Source: Raffaelea ambrosiae (lineage: Eukaryota; Ascomycota; Sordariomycetes; Ophiostomatales; Ophiostomataceae). From it: a DNA stretch of 64,000 nucleotides. A model generated the notes under the pieces. The model saw nothing but the letters and a program-made list of their open reading frames with translations. It did no database searches and was not told the origin of the DNA. How positions within the stretch are numbered: the stretch's first letter is position 1; each line of letters starts with the position of its first letter. Position numbers and translations under genes: made by a program. Shown piece by piece: positions 58,006-64,000 of this stretch. Location of the stretch: NCBI GenBank assembly GCA_002778195.1, contig PCDI01000014.1, forward strand, positions 423,884-487,883, in the 5' to 3' direction.

Positions 58006-58440
58006 CCCGCTTTCGCCCCCTGTGCATACGCACACGTGACCCAAATAACCATACAACGCCCCTTAATGTAACTGCTGTTCGACACCAGAGAGAGAATTGC
58101 GGTTCAGGTCCATGTCACTGTTATACGTGCTTGCACGGACGATCGTGAGGGACGGCAGCCATGGCATGGCTTCCTAGTGTAGGCTGTGCATAAGGAAGCA
58201 AGAAAAGCAGACGAAACAACAAAAACAGCATTGGCCACGCAAAAATTTCGTCTGGTCTAATATCATCTCGCTGCCTACCGCCTGGTGCAATTTGGTCTAT
58301 CATCACCGTAAACTCTCCTTCCACCAAACTCCGCTGCCCATTGAACTCCTCTTGCTACCAAATCACTCCCACGGTATATCGCCGTCTCAAGTCGCTCCAC
58401 CACATCTGCACCAAATCATTGCTGTTATTTTCTCTTGCTT
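58006..58440. other. Intergenic gap
   Basis: 435 bp between the palindrome and the 3' end of the polyol dehydrogenase; nothing recognised. Confidence 0.5.
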
Positions 58441-59596
58441 TTACTCATCGAGGATCTGGACCTTGACGGCACGTGCCGACGGGTCCGAAGCGGCCTTGAA
58501 GGCATCTTTGCCCTGCTCGAGCGCAAAGCGGTGGGTAACCAGGGGCTTGACGTTGATCAGGCCGGCGGCGACCAGACCAATGGCCTTGGGGTAGGTGTCG
58601 TGGTACCGGTACTGGAAGCGAAGGTCGATCTGGCGGGCTGACATGAACATGACCGGCAGGGTCTGGAAGTCCTTGCCGCAGCCAATGACAAAGACCATGC
58701 CGTTGAATTGGCAAGACTGGGACAGTTAGTAATGGCAAGTTGCAGCTCGGGTTGGATGGAAGCTCAGAACGCACATAAATGCCAGAGGCAATGCTGGACT
58801 CGACACCGGTGCACTCCAACACCACGCGCGTCTCACCGCCCAGGGTCTTCTTGATCTCTTCCGCCACCTCCTCGGGCTTGGCCTTAGTATTGACATGCAC
58901 AGTGCGCACACGCGGCACCAGCTTCTTTGCAAACTCAAGACGCGAGGCGTCAATGTCGGTAATCACAATAGGGTTGGCACCGGCTGCATTGGCGGACAAA
59001 AGTGACACGAGACCAATAGGGCCGGCACCGCAAATGACGAGCGGGTCTGCCAGACGCAGGCCCGAGCGGTCGATGCCAGCGAGGGCAACAGACAGAGGCT
59101 CGAGCAGAGAGCCCTCCTCAAAGGACAGCTCGTCGGGCAGCTTGTGCAGCCAGTCCTCGGGGTGCAGGTGGTAGCGGGCCAGAGTGCCGTGGTAAGGCGG
59201 AGTAGAGAAGAAGACGACGTCCGGGCAGGCATGGTAGAGACCCGCACGGCACAGGTCGCAAGTGGCCTTCATACAGGGGATGCCGCACTCGAGGGCAACG
59301 CGGTCGCCTGACTTGAACTTGGTGACGCCCTCGCCGACGGCCAGGACAACGCCGGCACTCTCATGTCCAAGGCCGTTGGCGCCCACGACGACCATGTCGC
59401 CGATGTGGCCCTCCTTCCAGAAATGAACATCAGAGCCGCAGATGCCCGTAGCACGGACGTGGATGAGGCACTGGCCTGGGCCGGGTTCGGGAATCTTGGT
59501 TTCGCGATGCAAGTACAGCTCGTGGGCTGGGTTTGTGTAGACGGCGAGATTCTCCGGCTTGCGCACGCGCACGTCAGTGGCGGTTACGGAAGTCAT
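58441..59596 (-). CDS. L-arabinitol 4-dehydrogenase-like zinc alcohol dehydrogenase (MDR family)
   Basis: Exons 59596-58775 and 58716-58441 are separated by a 58-nt intron (GTGCGT donor, TACTAACTG branch site, CCCAG acceptor) and give 365 residues. The catalytic zinc ligands are C53 in TGICGSDVHFW and H78/E79 in GLGHESAG. A structural zinc Cys cluster follows (CGIPCMKATCDLC), then FFSTPPYHGTLARYHLHP, LLEPLSVALAGI and the NAD site CGAGPIGLVSLL. The blocks match fungal LAD/xylitol/sorbitol dehydrogenases, with the TPPxxGxLxRY segment closest to LAD. It should oxidise L-arabinitol or a related polyol to the ketose with NAD in the cytosol. It is divergent from a short-chain dehydrogenase, suggesting joint control. 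Exact substrate is inference. Confidence 0.82.
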
Positions 59597-60472
59597 GGTG
59601 GTGGTGAGCGAGGTAAGACTGAAAAAGGGTCGTGGAACTTGGATCTGAGCAGGGTAAAGATAGGGCTTGAGACTATAAAGTTAGAAGGCGGAAAGGGAGC
59701 AAAATGAATAAGAAGGGGCTGTCTGATCGCGAAACTACCGAATCTCACGATACTGTCGTTCTTTGGGGGTCAGGATCAGACAGGAAGATAGAAAGCCAAT
59801 AGCTAGGGGAAAGCAAAACAGCTAGAAGCGCAGAAGACATGACTAGAGACAATGTGACCAAAAAAATAAGCAAAAAAGGGCACAGCTAATGGAACAATGT
59901 TCTCGTGCCAGGTGTTAGAGCTGCGTCCTGTAGAACTTCCCGCCACTAGCGCGACTGCGGGCAGGGTGCCGTGGTGCATGCCTCGGGGCCTGCCACCGAG
60001 CCAGTGATAAACGATAGTGTCACAAGTATGGGGTAGGTCCATCCGAGGCAAGCCGTCGGGAGGCGACCGCTGTTGCATATGGTGTATTTCCCTTCGCCGT
60101 TAGTGCCGATAATTTCCAGACTTGGTTGCAAAATCATCGTGACGTGTGTGATCGTGGCGGAAACACGGTGCGAAGCTAAATTCCGTTGAATCTGTCGAGC
60201 AGACTCGTCTGGTCCCTGAGTGACGAGTCGGACCAGCAGAGCCTTCACGATGGTCAATCGTGCAGCGGAGGTTTGGTCCGATATCGTTGTGGAGGGACGA
60301 GGTGGGGTGGTGGGTAGGTATTGGGAGCTAAGCGGCAGCTATGGAAGAAGACGGTCAGGTGGGAAGACATCACAAACAATAGTGAGCATAGAGACGAGTT
60401 GAGAGAAACAAGAACAACGGCAATTCAGAATTCATATCCAGAAATTTGGAACAATCGCACCGTCGCCCCGAC
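59597..60472. promoter_or_regulatory. Bidirectional promoter of the polyol dehydrogenase and SDR genes
   Basis: 876 bp separate the two divergent start codons. The SDR side contains GTGGGG at 60302-60307 within a G-rich run, which fits the CreA/CRE1 consensus SYGGRG, as expected for carbon-catabolite control. Binding is not demonstrated. Confidence 0.4.
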
Positions 60473-61357
60473 ATGTCTCTTTCTGGGAAGATTGCCATCG
60501 TGACTGGCGGTGCCAGAGGCATTGGTGCCGGCATTGTTCGTGCTCTGGCCAAAGAAGGCGCAAAGGTGAGTGGAAGGTGATTCTAGTTGACTGCGGATGC
60601 CCGTCAAGTCCTGCCAGAGTCGGGCAATTCCTCCCCGCGTCTCGGGTGTCTCATCGGAAACGCCGCTGACTGACAATACCAGGTCTGCTTCAGCTATGTC
60701 TCCGAGTCTTCCAAGAAGGCGGCCGAGGACCTGATTGCCGAGGTCGCTGCACTCGGATCCAAGGCCGCGGGCGTTCAGGTCGACATGTCTCTTCCGGAAG
60801 CACCAAAGACGGTGATTGATGCCACGCTCACGGGCCTCGACACCGACCACATTGACATCCTCGTCAACAACGCCGGACGCGGCGGCAACGCGCCGCTCGA
60901 GGAGACCACCACCGCGCTATACGACGACCTCATGAACACCAACGTGCGTGCAGTCATTTTCATGACGCAGGCCGTGCTGCCGTACATCCAGAAAGGCGGT
61001 CGCATCGTCAACCTGTCGTCAGTCTCAGCTCGCGGCGGCTATGCAACCCAGACGGTGTATGCGGCGTCCAAGGCAGCTGTCGAGGGATTCACCAGAGTGT
61101 GGGCCACCGAGCTAGGCCACAAGTATGGCGTGACAGTCAACTCGGTCAACCCCGGTCCCGTCGACACAGACATGTATCGGGCAGCCGGGCCAGTTCATCT
61201 GGCACGCATGGAGGCCGAGAACAAGAAGGTGCCAGCCGCACCACGTTGCGGTACAGAGCAGGACGTGGCCGACATCGTTTTGTTCTTGTGCGAGGAGCGG
61301 TCGCGGTGGGTGACAGGCGAGACGCTGTGTGCCAACGGTGGAATGCTGTACACGTAG
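60473..61357 (+). CDS. Short-chain dehydrogenase/reductase (classical SDR)
   Basis: Exons 60473-60565 and 60683-61357 are split by a 117-nt intron and encode 255 residues. The cofactor site TGGARGIGAG is near residue 12. Further SDR hallmarks are NNAG, the serine in NLSSVSARGG, the catalytic YAASK and the NSVNPGPVDTDMY segment. The C-terminal GETLCANGGMLYT is a usual SDR ending. The substrate cannot be read from sequence; the neighbours point to a sugar or polyol. Size and motif order are normal. Confidence 0.88.
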
Positions 61358-61920
61358 AGAAAGAAAAGGTGGAAGATTGCCTCCTGGGAGATGCTGAACG
61401 AGATAGGCAAAGTATATTTTTAGACATGGAAAGAGGACAAATGAAAAACCCGAGAGGCACTTGCCCGAACAGGCAGTCACACTTCTTTCGTGATCGCCGT
61501 GCTTTCCCAGATTATCTCTTGCCACACTCTGAAACCCAGAACACCACCACTACGCATCGTCTCTGGAAGTACATTGAATTAACAAGAGAAGCAACCCTGT
61601 CCAGACATCCCGCGAATACCGCACCCAGAATCGTGCCATGTGTAAGCCACGATCGATAACCGTGAGCAGAAACGTTCCATCCAAAAAATTTGGCTGAGAA
61701 ACCAAGCCAATCTTTTCTCCCCACCACCTGACGCAGAAGGCAGGCGCGACCTAGAAGCGCCACTTCCCCATACGAAAACAAGACCCTCTTCCCCGCTCGC
61801 GCTGGTTTTCGGGGTCCTCTTTTTTCTCCTCTTTTCCTACACCCTATGTCTGTGAAGCCTTCTTTTTTTTCCTTCCTCGTGGTCCCCTCACGGCCTTGTC
61901 TGTAGTGTCTCACACCAGAT
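61358..61920. other. Intergenic gap
   Basis: 563 bp between the SDR gene and the regulator; T/C-rich just before the regulator start, otherwise featureless. Confidence 0.5.
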
Positions 61921-64000
61921 ATGGAGTCCACAACCCCAATAGCCACCAACACCAGCACCACTCTCCCTGCGTCGACACCCGAGCGGCAGCAAGCCGCTGC
62001 TGCCGCTAAGCACAAGGCCTGCGACTCGTGCAAAAAGCGCAAAGTGCGCTGCTCCGGCGCGCATCCGTGCCAGCACTGTTCGCGCACCAAGCGCGCTTGC
62101 ACATACAACGAAGACCACGGCAGAATCGGGGCCCTGGAGAGGTACTGTCGTCGTTTGCTCCACACCCTGTCTGGTGCCGCACGTGTGCTAACATCGCAGA
62201 CGTCTGCGCAATGCAGAGAAGAAAAACCAGCTGCTGCAAGAGGCCTGGCGACGGCTCAAGCCGGGCTATGACCTGGACGCCGTTCTGCAGTCGATAGAAG
62301 CCATCCAGTCGGGACAGACACCCTTTCCCCCACCAGAAGCCGTCATCCCGAGTACGCGCTCTGCTCCCAGTGGCTTTGCCAACAGCACCGACGCTACCAG
62401 CAGCCGCAGCAATCACTACGGCTACGGCGCCGTCCAGACAGCTGATCTTGACACGGCCAAGCCGGAGGACCTCCACTGGGACGAGACACAGGACCAGGGG
62501 ACTATCACGGACGGGATCGGCTCCCTGTCGGCCAATGCGGCACCGTCGGGCTACATGGGCCCGCAGTCGGGCAACGCCCTACTCGGCTATCTGCAGTCCA
62601 CAGCCCATTTCCTGCCCGACGACGAGCCTGCTACCTCGTATTCTGCATCATCGGTCCAAGTGAACAAAAACGACAAGGACTACGAAGATGGCCTGGCCCC
62701 AGCGCGGGCCGCCTCGCGGGAGCAGGAGCAACGCTGTCTTGACTGGTACTTCCGCTACTACCACACGGCCTACCCTCTGCTGCATGAAGGACAGTTCCGG
62801 GCAATGTGTATGGGTGAGTCCGTGGGACAGGCATCATGGCTCATACGAAAAAGGCGTATTTTTCGAGTGCATGGGCCCTGCTTGACGTTACCAGCCTCTA
62901 ACCTGCCATCGTTTTTGACTTTTTACAGGCGCCATCCCCAAGCCGAAAGACGGCTCGTGGCCCGTCCTCCGCAACATGGTCCTCGCTGTCGGCGCCATGG
63001 TCGGCCCCGAGAGCGCGCGCAACGACGACGCCTACTACTTCCAGGCAGCGCGAGCTGCCCTGTCGCTGGACGTCCTCCACAAAGGGTCGCTCACCTATGT
63101 CCAGGTTCTCGCCCTCATGTCCAACTACCTGCAGAAGCGGAACAAGCCCAATAGCGGCTTTGCCTACCTCGGCGTGGCCCTCCACATGGCCCTCGGCATT
63201 GGCCTGCATCGCGAGTTTGCCGACACGGCTGTTCGTCCCGCCGACATGGAGATTCGTCGTCGTTTGTGGTGGACGCTGTTTATTTTCGATGCCGGTGCCC
63301 GGTTGACCTTTGGCCGCCCGTGTATTCTGCTGGGAGGACAAACTGACCCCACCGGTCTCCCCGGTCTGCCGGCCGGCGTCAACCTGCGCTGGCCCTCCAA
63401 CCTCGACGACGCTGATTTGGCCGTCGACGTGGACAGTCTGCCCGATACCGACCGGTCTACCCATCCCACTGTAGCCTCCAGTCTCATCTGGCAGAGCCGA
63501 CTGGCTCTCATCAGCAACGCTGCCAATGCCCAGCTTCTGCTCGACCACCACGACCGCCTACCCAACGAAGCCGCTATGATCGCCCTTGACGATCGTGTCC
63601 AGCAGTGGAAGGCCGACCTTCCGGCTTACGTCCAGCGATCCTGGGCTGCCTCACGCGATTTCAGCTGGTTCGAAATCCCGCGGATGGTCCTGCTGTGGCG
63701 TGCCCTGCATCTGCGGATCGTCGTCACCCGCCCATTTTTGTTGGACGTGGTCAAACGGCGGCAGCTCCTCGACCTGGCGAGTGCTACAGACGCAGTCCGG
63801 CGCTGTGTGGCTGCTTCTCAGGAATGTGCGCAGTCCATCTGCCGCTTCTATCAGGCGCAGGAAATCTATCCTGGTGGTCTGGTATGGTATGCCACGTACT
63901 GGCTAGTGACGGCTGTCTTTGTCGACGTGACCTGCCTGCTCTATGACCCGTACAACAGCTGTGCTCCCTCCTGGCGGCAACAGATTGAAGAGTCGCGGCA
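61921..64000 (+). CDS. Zn2Cys6 fungal transcription factor, C-terminus beyond window
   Basis: Exons 61921-62141, 62200-62813 and 62929 onward (introns 58 and 115 nt) give 635 residues to the window edge without a stop. The binuclear zinc cluster is ACDSCKKRKVRCSGAHPC plus QHCSRTKRACTY, at about residues 34-61, followed by a short helix with RLRNAEKKNQLLQEAW as dimerisation element. A disordered Ser/Gln/Asp linker leads to the fungal transcription factor middle-homology region with LDWYFRYYHTAYPLLHE, AYLGVALHMALGIGLHRE and RRRLWWTLFIFDA. This is a nuclear DNA-binding regulator and may control the adjacent SDR and polyol dehydrogenase, by position only. A XlnR/Ara1-type identity is not shown by the sequence. 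Confidence 0.88.

Overview
The window looks like nuclear DNA of a filamentous ascomycete (Pezizomycotina, probably Sordariomycetes-like). Protein genes are GC-rich and carry short introns with GTRNGT donors, CTAAC/CTAAT branch sites and YAG acceptors. The protein families seen (Sph3/GH135, eqolisin, UstYa/DUF3328, DUF8021, DUF7136, Zn2Cys6 regulators, LaeA-like methyltransferase) are typical of moulds. All gene models were spliced by eye from the bases; nothing was searched against a database.

Region 1 (1-21.7 kb) resembles the galactosaminogalactan (GAG) exopolysaccharide cluster of Aspergillus. It has a giant multi-pass membrane protein on the minus strand (cut by the left edge, a candidate for the Gtb3/Gt4c synthase), two spherulin-4/Sph3-type (GH135) genes pointing at each other, and a UDP-glucose 4-epimerase of the Uge3 type. 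The genes are separated by unusually long, simple-sequence-rich intergenic stretches in which a 9-mer, TACTATGTA, recurs. No Ega3 (GH114) or Agd3 (deacetylase) gene was found inside the window.

Region 2 (21.7-25.8 kb) holds a SET-domain protein with a possible signal peptide. Region 3 (25.8-36.6 kb) is an AT-richer accessory island with no large gene. It contains a same-strand series of small (about 85-125 residue) helical or coiled-coil ORFs, some apparently decaying, and ends with a tRNA-Leu(AAG).

Region 4 (36.7-46.4 kb) has a secreted glutamic peptidase (eqolisin), a candidate small Cys-containing secreted peptide, a four-exon UstYa-like (DUF3328) protein, a small kinase-like gene, a secreted DUF8021 protein and an RNase H-fold (Gfd2/YDR514C-like) protein. 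The peptide/UstYa pair could be a minimal RiPP-type locus.

Region 5 (47-58 kb) has a glutathione-dependent formaldehyde-activating enzyme, a decayed LaeA-like methyltransferase with a large internal deletion, a GPI-type DUF7136 surface protein, and a 945-residue coiled-coil plus degenerate kinase protein whose first exon is made of 135-bp repeats. A near-perfect 41-bp palindrome lies just upstream of it. Region 6 (58.4-64 kb) is a small polyol/sugar catabolism-like group: an L-arabinitol 4-dehydrogenase-type gene divergent from a short-chain dehydrogenase, followed by a Zn2Cys6 transcription factor cut by the right edge.
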